A program made the position numbers and the translations under genes. A stretch of DNA of 64,000 nucleotides from Marinimicrobium alkaliphilum (lineage in GTDB: Bacteria; Pseudomonadota; Gammaproteobacteria; Pseudomonadales; Cellvibrionaceae): assembly GCF_003259155.1 (NCBI RefSeq), contig NZ_QGMQ01000004.1, positions 124,001 to 188,000 on the forward strand, written 5' to 3'. Below the pieces are notes generated by a model that worked only from the letters and a program-made list of their open reading frames with translations, was not told the DNA's origin and did not search any database. Below, piece after piece: positions 15,727 to 24,370 of this stretch (the first letter of the stretch is position 1; every line of letters starts with the position of its first letter).

Positions 15727-17355
15727 TCAGCGCTTGTAGGCCTGATCCGGTGATACCTGCGTTGCTTCCCGACCGGCGTCGGGCAGGTCCGCCCAGGGCT
15801 CCCGGGGCGCCGTAGTGCGCTCCCCTTGACGCGCGGCGTAGCGTTCGTCGTGCAGCGATCGCAGCAGTCCCCACGCCATGCCCAAAATAATGACCGAAAA
15901 CGGAAGCGCTGCCATGATCACCGCCGACTGCAGGGTCTCCAGGCCACCTGCTACCAGCATCACGCCGGTCAGCAACGCCAGAGCCATCCCCCAGATGATC
16001 CGGTGGGCAATGGGTGGCTCGGGGTCACCGCCAGACAGGATCGTCGTAATCACCAGGGTGCCGGCATTGGCAGAGGTCACCAGATAGGTGGCAATGAGCA
16101 CAATCAGGCCCCCGGAAACGATAAGGCCCGTGATCCCAAGGCCCATCCTCTCGACAGTCACGAACAAGGCCTGGGCCACATCGTCGTTGACCGCCGTCGT
16201 GATGCCGCCTTCGCCGAACAGCTCATGATAAATGGCTGTGCCGCCGAACAGGCCAATCCACACGATGGTGATCACCGTGGGCACCAACAGTACGCCAGCA
16301 ACAAACTCGCGTAACGTCCTACCCCGGGAAATCCGGGCAATGAACATCCCCACAAATGGCGACCAGGCCAACCACCAACCCCAGAAGAACACGGTCCACT
16401 CGGATTGCCAGCCATCATCGTGGGTCGCGTTGGTGTAGAACGTCATTGTGAACAGGTTGCCTATATAGGCTCCGGCCGACTCCAGGGTCAAGGCAATCAG
16501 ATACTGCGTCGGCCCCGCAATCAAGACAAACAGCACCACGATAATACTGAGCCAGAAATTCAATTCCGATAGGACCCTCACGCCTTTCTGCAACCCCGAA
16601 ACTACGGAAAAGGTTGCCACTGATAACAGCCCGAAGGTCACGGTCAGCTGCAACCACAAGGTCGTCTCCAGACCAAAGACCTGTGCCAGACCGGCGTTCA
16701 TCTGCTGTACGCCCAACCCCAGCGTCGTAGCGATACCAAACACGGTGGCAAAGGTCGCCAGGGTATCAACGGTGTTGCCCGCCCAGCCATCAGTGCGCGC
16801 GCCGAGAATCGGCTGCAAACCGGAGCGAATTGTCAGTGGATAGTCTCGACGATAGGCGAAATACGCGAGCACCAGTGCGACGAAACCAAAAATGGCCCAA
16901 CCGTTCAGACCCCAGTGGAAAAAAGTCAGGCGCATGGCGATCTGCGCCGCCTCGGGTGACAACCCATCCTCGATAAACGGGTTGGCCTGGAATTGCATAA
17001 TGGGCTGCGCGACCGCCCAAAACAGAATGCCAACTCCCGTACCGGCCGCGAACAGCATCGCCACCCAGGAGAAAAACGCGAATTCGGGTTGCTCGCTATC
17101 GTGCCCCAGCCGGACATTCTTATAGCGCCCTACCCCCAACCAGATCATCAAGAACAATAAAAAGGCCACCACGGCCACGTAGTACCACTCCAGCAGCGGC
17201 GAGATCGCCTCCCTGGCACCGGACACAAGCGCACTGGCGTGTTCGGTATAAAAGGCCCCATACACCAACGCCAAGGCGACCAGCACAATCGAACTCGCGC
17301 TGACGTAAGGGTTCATCCCCTTGAAGGGGCCTGTTGCCGCTTGGCGGTAATGCAT
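15727..17355 (-). CDS. BCCT-family betaine/choline/carnitine transporter
   Basis: A 542-residue transporter with twelve predicted membrane segments. The BCCT signature is intact: WTVFFWGWWLAWSPFVGMFI (about residues 321-340) holds the Trp-rich substrate site in segment 8, and AAGTGVGILFWAVAQP marks segment 3 with its Gly-rich stretch. The ATG at 17355 has GGAG seven bases upstream. It imports quaternary ammonium compounds with a sodium or proton gradient, usually for osmoprotection. The C-terminal tail is short (about 40 residues), so an osmosensing C-terminal extension of the BetP type is not evident. Substrate cannot be told from the sequence. It is a single gene, divergent from the ferric-reductase-like gene. 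Confidence 0.9.
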   Translation of the reverse strand: MHYRQAATGPFKGMNPYVSASSIVLVALALVYGAFYTEHASALVSGAREAISPLLEWYYVAVVAFLLFLMIWLGVGRYKNVRLGHDSEQPEFAFFSWVAMLFAAGTGVGILFWAVAQPIMQFQANPFIEDGLSPEAAQIAMRLTFFHWGLNGWAIFGFVALVLAYFAYRRDYPLTIRSGLQPILGARTDGWAGNTVDTLATFATVFGIATTLGLGVQQMNAGLAQVFGLETTLWLQLTVTFGLLSVATFSVVSGLQKGVRVLSELNFWLSIIVVLFVLIAGPTQYLIALTLESAGAYIGNLFTMTFYTNATHDDGWQSEWTVFFWGWWLAWSPFVGMFIARISRGRTLREFVAGVLLVPTVITIVWIGLFGGTAIYHELFGEGGITTAVNDDVAQALFVTVERMGLGITGLIVSGGLIVLIATYLVTSANAGTLVITTILSGGDPEPPIAHRIIWGMALALLTGVMLVAGGLETLQSAVIMAALPFSVIILGMAWGLLRSLHDERYAARQGERTTAPREPWADLPDAGREATQVSPDQAYKR

Positions 17356-17458
17356 GGATAGCTCCGGGTGGTTAGAAAATTCGAGTCTAGCGAACTCATG
17401 AAGTTATGCAACCAAAGGAGTTGCCCAGTGGCCCGCTGACGACTAGGCTTAAGGCACT

Positions 17459-18778
17459 ATGAGAATCCGGTATCGTACACTCACAGCTTGGCTCGGCGTG
17501 TATTTTTTTCTGACCTTGCTGCCCATGGGCCTGGCGCTGATCTTTGATCGGCCGCCAGCCCGAGCCCTTGGCATTGAAATCGGCGCATTGCTCGGTATGC
17601 TCGGCCTGGGGGTTCTGGCGATGCAGTTGGTGATCTCCGGTCGGCATCCCTGGTTTGCCCGTGGCGTAGGGCAAGACAATCTGTTGCAGTTTCATCGGCA
17701 GATGGGGCTTTTCGCCTGGCTTTTGGTGTTGGCTCATCCGATCACACTACTGATCGCCGAACCTGATTTTCTTGAGTTTTTGCATCCAGGTGATGAGCTG
17801 TTGCGCGCAATCAGCCTGAGTGCACTCCTGGTCGCAACCACCTTACTGATTGTGACGTCCCTGTGGCGCATAAATATGAAGCTGCAATACGAGTGGTGGC
17901 GCGCGCTTCACGGTCTGCTGGCGCTATTTGTGGTCAGCACCGGCCTTGGCCATGCCCTGATGGTAAGCCACTACACGGCCGGCTGGCCGGTGAAGATCGC
18001 GCTGGCCGTCGCCGTAGGCGCAGCACTCCTGCTATTGATAGACTCACGAGTGCTGCGCCCCTGGCGATTGAAAGGCAGGCCCTGGACAGTCGCCAAAGCC
18101 GAACAGATCGACGGTGATGCCACGCGTCTGGTGCTCGACGCCGACAACCACAAAGGTACCCCATTTGCGCCCGGACAGTACGCGTGGATCACGCTGGGGG
18201 ACACGCCCTTCTCGCTGCAGCAGCACCCCTTCTCGATTCACTCGGACGCCCACAACCCTGCGCGCCTGGAATTTACCGCCAAACACGCCGGTGACTTTAC
18301 CCGGTCACTCAGCGACGTTAAAACCGGCACCCGCGCCTGGGTTGAAGGGCCCTACGGGGTGTTTACCCTTGACCCGAGCAGCGATCAGGATGCCGTGCTG
18401 GTGGCCGGTGGCGTCGGGATCGCGCCCATCATCAGTATGCTGCGCAGTTGCGCGGCTGAAAAAAGCCGCAAAAAGCTCTTGCTGCTGTACGCCAATAGCG
18501 ATCGGGCGTCGGTCCTATTTTGGGATGAGCTGGAGACGCTCTCGGAGCAGCTGAACCTTCGCGTCGTTCATGTCCTGGAAGACCCGCCCGAGGACTGGAC
18601 GGGGGAAGAAGGGTTGATTGATGGTGAGCTTATGGACAAGTATCAAGACAGTAGCAGCTACAATCCAGACTATTTTGTGTGCGGTCCACCGCCGCTGATG
18701 AACTCGGTGGAATCGGCATTGCGCGATCGGCGCGTACCCCTTCATCGGATCAATTCCGAACGGTTCAACCTCGTTTAA
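17459..18778 (+). CDS. Ferric-reductase-like transmembrane flavohaem oxidoreductase
   Basis: A 439-residue membrane oxidoreductase. The first 210 residues form a ferric-reductase-like transmembrane haem domain with about six helices and paired His candidates (FHRQMG and LAHP in one helix region, LHGLLAL and GHALMVSH in the next). The C-terminal part is a ferredoxin-reductase-like module: FAD site in FAPGQYAWITLG and QQHPFSIHS, NAD(P) site in VAGGVGIAPIISML, and the terminal VCGPPPLMNSVESAL. It should move electrons from NAD(P)H across the membrane to ferric chelates or another acceptor. It has AAGG five bases before the ATG. A 30-codon membrane peptide gene follows after 23 bases. Confidence 0.88.
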   Translation: MRIRYRTLTAWLGVYFFLTLLPMGLALIFDRPPARALGIEIGALLGMLGLGVLAMQLVISGRHPWFARGVGQDNLLQFHRQMGLFAWLLVLAHPITLLIAEPDFLEFLHPGDELLRAISLSALLVATTLLIVTSLWRINMKLQYEWWRALHGLLALFVVSTGLGHALMVSHYTAGWPVKIALAVAVGAALLLLIDSRVLRPWRLKGRPWTVAKAEQIDGDATRLVLDADNHKGTPFAPGQYAWITLGDTPFSLQQHPFSIHSDAHNPARLEFTAKHAGDFTRSLSDVKTGTRAWVEGPYGVFTLDPSSDQDAVLVAGGVGIAPIISMLRSCAAEKSRKKLLLLYANSDRASVLFWDELETLSEQLNLRVVHVLEDPPEDWTGEEGLIDGELMDKYQDSSSYNPDYFVCGPPPLMNSVESALRDRRVPLHRINSERFNLV

Positions 18779-18801
18779 CACCCACCCATCAAGGAGGCTT
18801 C

Positions 18802-18894
18802 ATGTTGCATCTGTTTGCAAAACACGCGGGCACTGCTATGGCTATCGTCCTGCTGGGTACCACCCTGACGATAGCCTGCGTGCTGTTCGCCTAG
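18802..18894 (+). CDS. 30-residue single-span membrane peptide
   Basis: The frame MLHLFAKHAGTAM... to CVLFA is 30 codons long and has an excellent ribosome site, AAGGAGG, four bases before the ATG. A short basic N-terminus (LFAKHAG) is followed by one membrane helix (AIVLLGTTLTIACVLFA) running to the last residue. It lies 23 bases downstream of the ferric-reductase-like gene on the same strand, so it could be a small accessory subunit of that enzyme. No named family recognised. Support is the strong site, the coherent membrane helix and the operon position. Confidence 0.6.
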   Translation: MLHLFAKHAGTAMAIVLLGTTLTIACVLFA

Positions 18895-18904
18895 AAACGA
18901 GGCC

Positions 18905-20779
18905 TCAGTGCGCCGCCTCCAGATAGCGCGGCGCAACTTCGGTGGCAAAATACATCACCGGCACCAAGGCCGCGTTGGCATCGATAGAGATTTCCCGCGA
19001 CGCCCAACCCGTGCCCTCAAGGGCAAACATCTTCATACCGGGCTCCGCACCAAAATCCGGCATATAGGGGTCGTTGGAGTTGGTCCAGTTGTTTGGCCCC
19101 AGAATCATCTTGCCACTTTTACTGTCGCTGACCAGATTGTCGTGGGTACGGGTGATCGCGTGATCAATATGCGGATAGTCCGCCGCCGTCAGCATCGCAA
19201 TGGCCACCGCATTGGTGCCAAAGATCTGATCGAGTACGCGCAATACGCCGTTGGTGTAGCGCGCCGCCGCCTGATAGTCACCACGCGCATGACTGATATC
19301 GGCGGCACGCATCAGAATGCGTGCATCGTTGAGCTGCATACGGTTCGAGCCCCAACGAAAGTTGTTGTCCACATCGTCATGATCGCCGCTGTTCCAGAAA
19401 TCCGATTGCACATCAAAGGTGATGCCGGGGTAACCCAGCTGCTGATAGCTCAATACCTGATCCGAGTAGGCAAACAGGTTTTCTTCCGCCTGCGTCAGGT
19501 CCAGGCCTTCGGGGCGAAGCGCCAGAAGCGATAACGTGGCCTCAGTAGAAACCGCCCCCCACCAGAACTGCTGCACCCGATTGTGGTGACTGTGCGCAGT
19601 GATTTGTGCCTGCAAGCGCTCGGCGTCATCACTGTAACCGAGCTGTTGCGCCGCCAGATAAAGCTCTACAAGCGCGGCGTAGTGATCGTCGTTAACGTTG
19701 TTATCGGCCGGGTCCGCTTCAGGCCCGTCCGCACAGGGCTCGCGGTGGGTGCGCGGCTCGCGCCACAGACTCCAATTATCGTTGTTGGGGTAATAGCCCC
19801 CTTCCCCACCAAAATCTTCAGGCCCCAGGCACACGAAATCCGTCGTCTCCGCATTGTCCAGTGCTTGTGCGGCAAACCGGTAAGACCGCCGGGTCTGTTC
19901 CGGTGTCCCGTAACGGTCGTGCAAACGCGCCATCGCGGCGATGCTGCGCGCCACTGAGAAGGTCGCTTTGGTTTCCGGCTTGGAGATGCACGACAACCCG
20001 TCACCGGACGCACCCGGGCACGGCGCCCAGTCATCGTTGGAGTTGGTGTGAAGTTTGGCCACGGCCAGGGTTTCGCCGGGGAAGAACAGCTCGTACATGG
20101 GGCTGGCAAAAAACACCAGCTCATCATACACCGAGGTGTTCGGGCCCTGATGCCCCTGATAGTAGGTGTTGATGTCCGGATAGACCTCCAGCAGGTTGAT
20201 CAGACTCCATTTGGCCTCCGCGGCATTCACCGGATAGTACCCCTGGTCGCCGGCATCGGCGATAAAGTTCAGGGTCACCTCGTGATCGGTCCAACCGTGA
20301 ACCGCGCGGGCGAAGTGATCACCGACGCGACGGTGGTCGCGGAAGTAGTCGAACACCTCGTATTTGAGTGTACTGTAGGGGTCATTGCTGATTCGGAAAC
20401 TGTAGGACGCGTCTTCATCGACGGTCAGAAAGTAGCCGCCGCCCTGCCCTGTATAGGCCGAAAAATCGATCAGGAAAAAACTGTCGCCCGAGGCGTAATC
20501 ATCGGCCCGGTGATCAGAAGCCGTTCCCTCAAGAACCACCCGGCCGGTGGTATCACGCAGCTGCCAACCGACCGGTGTCGGGTCGTCGCTCAGATAGACC
20601 GCAACCTTATCCTGCAGCGGCAGATAACCGGCATAGTTCACCCGGAAGCGGTTTTCCATCTGGGAGCCGTCGTCGGGGCTGTTGCCGACCGGGGCCTGGA
20701 TGCGGGGTTCCGATGTACTGCAGGCGCTGAGCGCGAACACGGTCGCGATACACAAGAGGAGGATACGGGCAAAGATCAT
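18905..20779 (-). CDS. Glycoside hydrolase family 9 lipoprotein (endoglucanase-like)
   Basis: A 624-residue lipoprotein. I use the ATG at 20779, seven bases after AAGG and directly at a signal peptide with lipobox FALSAC. An N-terminal cellulase Ig-like domain (about 30-125, starting FRVNYAGYLPLQDKVAVYL) precedes the GH9 (alpha/alpha)6 barrel. The GH9 Asp pair is in IADAGDQGYYPVN, matching the DAGDxGxY motif, and the C-terminal acid region is SREISIDANAALVP, matching the usual NEVxIxxNAxLV. The enzyme probably cleaves beta-glucans or oligosaccharides at the outer membrane by inversion. The usual Asn before that Glu is Arg here, and the substrate is not certain. It forms a single-gene unit beside a repeat cluster. 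Confidence 0.85.
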   Translation of the reverse strand: MIFARILLLCIATVFALSACSTSEPRIQAPVGNSPDDGSQMENRFRVNYAGYLPLQDKVAVYLSDDPTPVGWQLRDTTGRVVLEGTASDHRADDYASGDSFFLIDFSAYTGQGGGYFLTVDEDASYSFRISNDPYSTLKYEVFDYFRDHRRVGDHFARAVHGWTDHEVTLNFIADAGDQGYYPVNAAEAKWSLINLLEVYPDINTYYQGHQGPNTSVYDELVFFASPMYELFFPGETLAVAKLHTNSNDDWAPCPGASGDGLSCISKPETKATFSVARSIAAMARLHDRYGTPEQTRRSYRFAAQALDNAETTDFVCLGPEDFGGEGGYYPNNDNWSLWREPRTHREPCADGPEADPADNNVNDDHYAALVELYLAAQQLGYSDDAERLQAQITAHSHHNRVQQFWWGAVSTEATLSLLALRPEGLDLTQAEENLFAYSDQVLSYQQLGYPGITFDVQSDFWNSGDHDDVDNNFRWGSNRMQLNDARILMRAADISHARGDYQAAARYTNGVLRVLDQIFGTNAVAIAMLTAADYPHIDHAITRTHDNLVSDSKSGKMILGPNNWTNSNDPYMPDFGAEPGMKMFALEGTGWASREISIDANAALVPVMYFATEVAPRYLEAAH

Positions 20780-21201
20780 GGGGGCACCTTGGTTATAGGT
20801 ATTATTACAATAAGTGCCCGGCATTATAGAAGAGCGGATGAAATCGGTTCAATACGCTAGGGAGGAAAGTGTTTGTTAATTAGGTGGGGATTAACATTCG
20901 GGAGGGTGGTGTCCGATTGTTTGGGTTTGGTGGCACATTATTCGCGCCTGGTGCCTCAGGTGTCGGATTACGCTGCGCTAATCCGACCTACTCAGACATA
21001 GGCACGCCGTCTCCAGTAGGTCGGATTAGCCGAAGGCGTAATCCGACAATGAGGCACCCACCCCAATTCAAAGCACCGATGCTCCAGTAGGTCGGATTAG
21101 CGCAGCGTAATCCGACAATGAGGCACCCAAACCACCTATTCAAGTAACCCATTACAAATGCTATAGTCCCATCAACCATAACATTCAACAAGAGGTCTCC
21201 C
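20780..21201. other. Intergenic region: promoter of GH9 gene, palindromic repeat cluster, promoter of Gfo/Idh gene
   Basis: 422 bases between divergent genes. About 170 bases next to GH9 are AT-rich and presumably hold its promoter. The middle (20951-21128) is the palindromic repeat cluster described separately. The last 70 bases (starting near 21130) contain the promoter and AGAGG ribosome site of the Gfo/Idh gene. No coding frame is convincing. Confidence 0.6.
20951..21128. repeat. Cluster of three REP-like palindromic elements
   Basis: Three copies of a palindrome whose core is GTCGGATTA-(6 to 8 bases)-TAATCCGAC, flanked by GTAG on one side and GAGGCACC on the other. Copy A (20951-20991) is in minus orientation; copies B (21016-21059) and C (21087-21128) are in plus orientation, 71 bases apart. 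The loop varies: GCGCAGCG or GCCGAAGGCG type. A-B form a head-to-head pair as in bacterial interspersed mosaic elements. More copies lie at 44118-44308, 45432 and 52442. Confidence 0.9.
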
Positions 21202-22302
21202 ATGCCCGGCTACTCCCCCAACCGTCGCCAACTGCTTCAACACCTGGGACTCTCCGCCACCCTGTTATCCACCGGCGTGTCCCCCCACCTGTTGGCCAGC
21301 CCGTCACGCAAAATCGGCGTCGCCCTGGTGGGCCTGGGCTACTACAGCACAGACTGGCTCGCCCCTGCCCTGCAATTGACTCAACATTGCGAGCTGCGCG
21401 GCATCGTGACTGGCAGCCCGGAAAAAATACCGGTCTGGCAGGAAAAGTATGGTATTCCGGATGGCAATGTTTACAACTACGACAACCTGCATGAAGTCGC
21501 CAACAACCCGGATATCGACGTGATCTATGTCGTGACCCCCACCAGTACCCACAAGCGCTTTTCGCTGATTGCCGCCAACGCGGGCAAGCACGTCTGGTGC
21601 GAAAAACCCATGGCCATGGACGAGGCAGAGTGCCGGGAGATCATTGAGGCGTGTCGTAAGAACAACGTCAAGCTGACCATCGGCTACCGCATGCACCATG
21701 AACCCAATACCCAGACGGTCATGTCACTGGCGGAAAGTCAGCCCTTTGGCCCGATCGAAAACGTCACTGCCCACGCCGCCTATGACGGCGGCACCGAATG
21801 GGATCCGGCGTTCTGGAAGTTGCGCTGGGACATGGGCGGCGGGGCCATGTACGATATGGGCGTCTACCCCCTGAACGGGGCCCGCTACGCGACCGGGGAA
21901 GAACCCATCGCCGTGACAGCACGGCACGAAGAAACCTTGCCGGACGTGTTTACCGAGGGTGACTCCACGACCTACTTTACCCTGGAGTTCCCCAGCGGCG
22001 CCGTCGCCGAGTGTATGACCAGCATGGTGAAAACCGGCAACAAACTGGAGGTCAACTGTACAGAAGGCTGGTATCGGTTGGAACCGATGTCAGAGTTTTC
22101 TGGCGTTCAAGGTTCTGCCAGTAACGGTGGCAAACTCAATAAAACCGTCGCCAATCAGCAGGCGGCACAAATGGATAACGATGCCCTGGCAATCATCCAC
22201 GACACCGATGTGCTTGTGCCCGGCGAAGAGGGCTTGAAAGACATTCGGGTCGTGGTGGCCGCGCTCAAATCCGCGCGCGAGGGTCGGCGGATTGTACTTT
22301 AG
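21202..22302 (+). CDS. Gfo/Idh/MocA-family oxidoreductase with Tat signal (glucose-fructose oxidoreductase-like)
   Basis: A 366-residue NAD(P)-dependent sugar oxidoreductase. The N-terminus has a Tat-type signal (NRRQLLQHLGLSATLLSTG, cleavage near LLA-SPS), so it is probably periplasmic with a tightly bound cofactor, as in Zymomonas glucose-fructose oxidoreductase. The Rossmann motif is VALVGLGYYS; the EKP motif is intact as WCEKPMAMD (about 131-139), and the catalytic region GYRMHHEPNT and DMGVYPLNGARY resemble the GFOR branch. It should oxidise or interconvert a sugar aldose/ketose pair. AGAGG lies before the ATG. Its last four bases overlap the end of the convergent Dabb gene. Confidence 0.88.
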   Translation: MPGYSPNRRQLLQHLGLSATLLSTGVSPHLLASPSRKIGVALVGLGYYSTDWLAPALQLTQHCELRGIVTGSPEKIPVWQEKYGIPDGNVYNYDNLHEVANNPDIDVIYVVTPTSTHKRFSLIAANAGKHVWCEKPMAMDEAECREIIEACRKNNVKLTIGYRMHHEPNTQTVMSLAESQPFGPIENVTAHAAYDGGTEWDPAFWKLRWDMGGGAMYDMGVYPLNGARYATGEEPIAVTARHEETLPDVFTEGDSTTYFTLEFPSGAVAECMTSMVKTGNKLEVNCTEGWYRLEPMSEFSGVQGSASNGGKLNKTVANQQAAQMDNDALAIIHDTDVLVPGEEGLKDIRVVVAALKSAREGRRIVL

Positions 22303-22598
22303 TCCACTGTATAGTCGAACACGATGATGTCATCCAGGAGCGGTATAAACACTGCTTTCAGCGCGTCGTGTGCCGGATGAGGCAGATACGCCTGGCGCGC
22401 GGACTCATCGGTAAAGTTCATGACCACTGCATGGGTATAGCCCTGGTTTTTCCCCTCAGGGCTATCGTTCAAGCCCCACTCGACCGACTCGACACCCGAC
22501 ACCGCATCGGGCATTGATTCAAACAACGCGCGCAGGTCTTTGAGTTTTTCGGCAGTCGCCTGGGAATTAAATTTGATTAAAAGGATATGTCTGATCAT
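22299..22598 (-). CDS. Dabb (stress-responsive alpha/beta-barrel) domain protein
   Basis: A 99-residue single-domain protein of the Dabb family, a ferredoxin-like alpha/beta barrel that forms dimers. Family features are the start IRHILLIKF, the central SVEWGLNDSPEGKNQGYTHA, the VVMNFTDESARQAYLPHPAH segment and the terminal IVFDYTVD. Function of most Dabb proteins is not known; some are small-molecule cyclases or stress proteins. It overlaps the convergent Gfo/Idh gene by four bases. Its 5' leader contains a perfect 16-bp inverted repeat 15 bases before the ATG, which may control it. Confidence 0.88.
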   Translation of the reverse strand: MIRHILLIKFNSQATAEKLKDLRALFESMPDAVSGVESVEWGLNDSPEGKNQGYTHAVVMNFTDESARQAYLPHPAHDALKAVFIPLLDDIIVFDYTVD

Positions 22599-22612
22599 TT
22601 TTCACTCGCACC

Positions 22613-22651
22613 AATGAATTACTGTCCGTATCAACCGGACAGTAATTCATT
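22613..22651. promoter_or_regulatory. Perfect 16-bp inverted repeat upstream of the Dabb gene
   Basis: AATGAATTACTGTCCG (22613-22628) and its exact reverse complement (22636-22651) flank a seven-base loop. It lies between the OmpA gene stop (22676) and the Dabb ATG (22598), both on the minus strand. No T-run follows on the minus strand, so a simple terminator is unlikely; a repressor operator, RNA-processing hairpin or relic of a small mobile repeat are alternatives. The pairing itself is certain. Confidence 0.7.
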
Positions 22652-22675
22652 TTGGCGCTGGTGCCAAGCGGGGGC

Positions 22676-23491
22676 TCAGTTCGGATTATCGATAATGATC
22701 TCGACCCGACGGTTCTGCTGTCGCCCTGCGGTCGTGTCATTGCTCGCGACCGGCTGTTCCATGCCGATGCCACTGGTGGAGATCCGGCGGGAAGCAATTC
22801 CCTGTTGCGTCAGGTAGTCACGAACCGACTGGGCTCGCTGCAGGGACAAGGTCTGATTGAACGCCGCACTGCCCACGCTATCGGTATGTCCCTCAATCTG
22901 AATCCGCCGCTCGGGATGCTCGTTCAAAAAGCTCACCAACCTGTCAAGATTGCGGTTAGTGCCATCCTGGAGCTCAGCACTGCCGGTCGCAAACAACACA
23001 TCTCCCAACGTCAACACCAAGCCTCGATCGGTGACTTCTGCCTGAAGTTCGTCAATCTGCCGCTGATACTCGGTCGACTGCTGCGCTGCAGAAGAACGTG
23101 CGCTTTCAGCATCATCGCGCGCTCTTCCGACCTCGCGTGTGCGCGCTGCCAGTCGCGCCGCATCGCGTTCCTCACTGAGCCGCTCGCGCTGATCTTCCGC
23201 ATAGCGGGCGGTCGCTCGCGCTTGGGCAATCGCCACTTTCTGTTCCGCCATATAAACACGATGTTCGCCCAATGCCGCATCGGTTCTGGAAACCGGTTGC
23301 TCAGCCTCGCGTACAGCCGCTTCCGCCTCCCTGAGTTCTACTCGGGCGCGATCGGCCAGGTTCGGATCATTCTGGAGCGTTGTCAGCGTGTTGCGCACTT
23401 GCGCCGCGCCGGGGGGACTCTCCGGCGTGGTGGCGCAGGAAGCGATCATCAGGGATGAGAAAACCAGTGCAAGTACCGTTGAAATCTTCAT
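22676..23491 (-). CDS. OmpA-family lipoprotein with coiled-coil N-terminal region
   Basis: A 271-residue lipoprotein. Signal peptide with lipobox MIASC, then a DUF4398-like/coiled-coil region rich in Ala, Arg and Glu (about 30-150), then an OmpA C-terminal peptidoglycan-binding domain (about 155-268). The latter shows LFATGSAEL, IQIEGHTDSVGS with the Asp that binds diaminopimelate, LSLQRAQSVRDYL and NRRVEIII. It should link the outer membrane to peptidoglycan. AGGAGG lies six bases before the ATG, and the gene overlaps the end of the DUF4398 lipoprotein gene by four bases (ATGA), so the two form an operon. Confidence 0.92.
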   Translation of the reverse strand: MKISTVLALVFSSLMIASCATTPESPPGAAQVRNTLTTLQNDPNLADRARVELREAEAAVREAEQPVSRTDAALGEHRVYMAEQKVAIAQARATARYAEDQRERLSEERDAARLAARTREVGRARDDAESARSSAAQQSTEYQRQIDELQAEVTDRGLVLTLGDVLFATGSAELQDGTNRNLDRLVSFLNEHPERRIQIEGHTDSVGSAAFNQTLSLQRAQSVRDYLTQQGIASRRISTSGIGMEQPVASNDTTAGRQQNRRVEIIIDNPN

Positions 23492-23889
23492 TGCTGTCCT
23501 CCTGTCCGACGCATTTCTTCCTCGAGCGCTTCGGCACTGCGCTCCATTTCTCTATTGATAGCGACAGCCTTGGCGGACTCGGTTCTGGCCGACGCGAGCT
23601 CAGCAACGACCATCGCCTCCCGTGCAAGACGCCCGGCCTCAATCATTTGCTCGTTGCTGACGAATTGTTCAGCCTGGGTCAACTTCTGTTGCGCTTCATC
23701 CAGCTCGGCGCCAGCGTGCTGACGAGCGCCAGCCTGCTCGGCCATTGCGATGGCCTCACGGGCGTCATTGAGTGCCGAAGTCGGCGCCACAGGTGCAGAA
23801 CTGCATGCGCTCAATAGAACGATTGCCGTTATCAAACTGAACCCGGCGCGAATTCGATGGCTGATTGTTGTATCCGTGAATTGAGTCAT
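23488..23889 (-). CDS. DUF4398-domain lipoprotein
   Basis: A 133-residue lipoprotein beginning at the ATG at 23889, eight bases after AGGAG. The signal peptide ends in lipobox LLSAC. The mature part is a helical hairpin of DUF4398 type: ALNDAREAIAMAEQAGARQ and AELDEAQQKLTQAEQF, then a helix with many Ala and Glu to the end. Such proteins often stand next to OmpA-like proteins, as here, with a four-base overlap. A periplasmic envelope-stabilising role is likely but not shown. Confidence 0.85.
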   Translation of the reverse strand: MTQFTDTTISHRIRAGFSLITAIVLLSACSSAPVAPTSALNDAREAIAMAEQAGARQHAGAELDEAQQKLTQAEQFVSNEQMIEAGRLAREAMVVAELASARTESAKAVAINREMERSAEALEEEMRRTGGQQ

Positions 23890-24028
23890 AGAGCTGCTCC
23901 TGAGGGTAAGACTTCTTCGACTCAACTATAGAAGTGTAGGTTCTTAGCATCTGTGCGGCAGCGCACCGAAGCCTGGTTGATATCGCGCTAATGTCGGCGT
24001 ATCAACACAAATTCAGGGAGTAGCAAAA

Positions 24029-24187
24029 ATGGGCGTATCAACAATTTTATTGGTCATCTTGGTGCTGATGCTGGTCGGCGCTTTTCCTGCCTGGTCTCAT
24101 AGCAGAAGCTGGGGCTATGGACCCAGCGGTGCCATAGGCGTTATCGCCTTAGTACTCCTGATCCTTCTTCTGACAGGGCGAGTTTGA
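24029..24187 (+). CDS. DUF3309-family small membrane protein
   Basis: A 52-codon gene: MGVSTILLVILVLMLVGAFP, then a short loop with WGYGPSG, then a second helix IGVIALVLLILLLTGRV. This two-helix pattern with ILLVILVLxLxGAxPxW and GYxPSG is typical of DUF3309. GGGAG lies nine bases before the ATG. Function of the family is unknown; it is often found among stress-induced envelope genes, which fits this neighbourhood. It stands between the divergent DUF4398 operon and the Crp/Fnr regulator gene. Confidence 0.85.
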   Translation: MGVSTILLVILVLMLVGAFPAWSHSRSWGYGPSGAIGVIALVLLILLLTGRV

Positions 24188-24370
24188 CCTGAAAGCCCCA
24201 ATTTCCCCAATGTGCGATAGCGTACAGACGGGGCCAGTTCTTCAGGCTAACGTCCGCCTGTTTCGTGCGGTAGCAATGCCCCAGAGACCGCTCGATACGG
24301 CGTCGCACATTATTTGGGAAGATGGGCTACAATGAAGCTCGCGCGCTAAACCAACAAGGAGACGTGAGAC

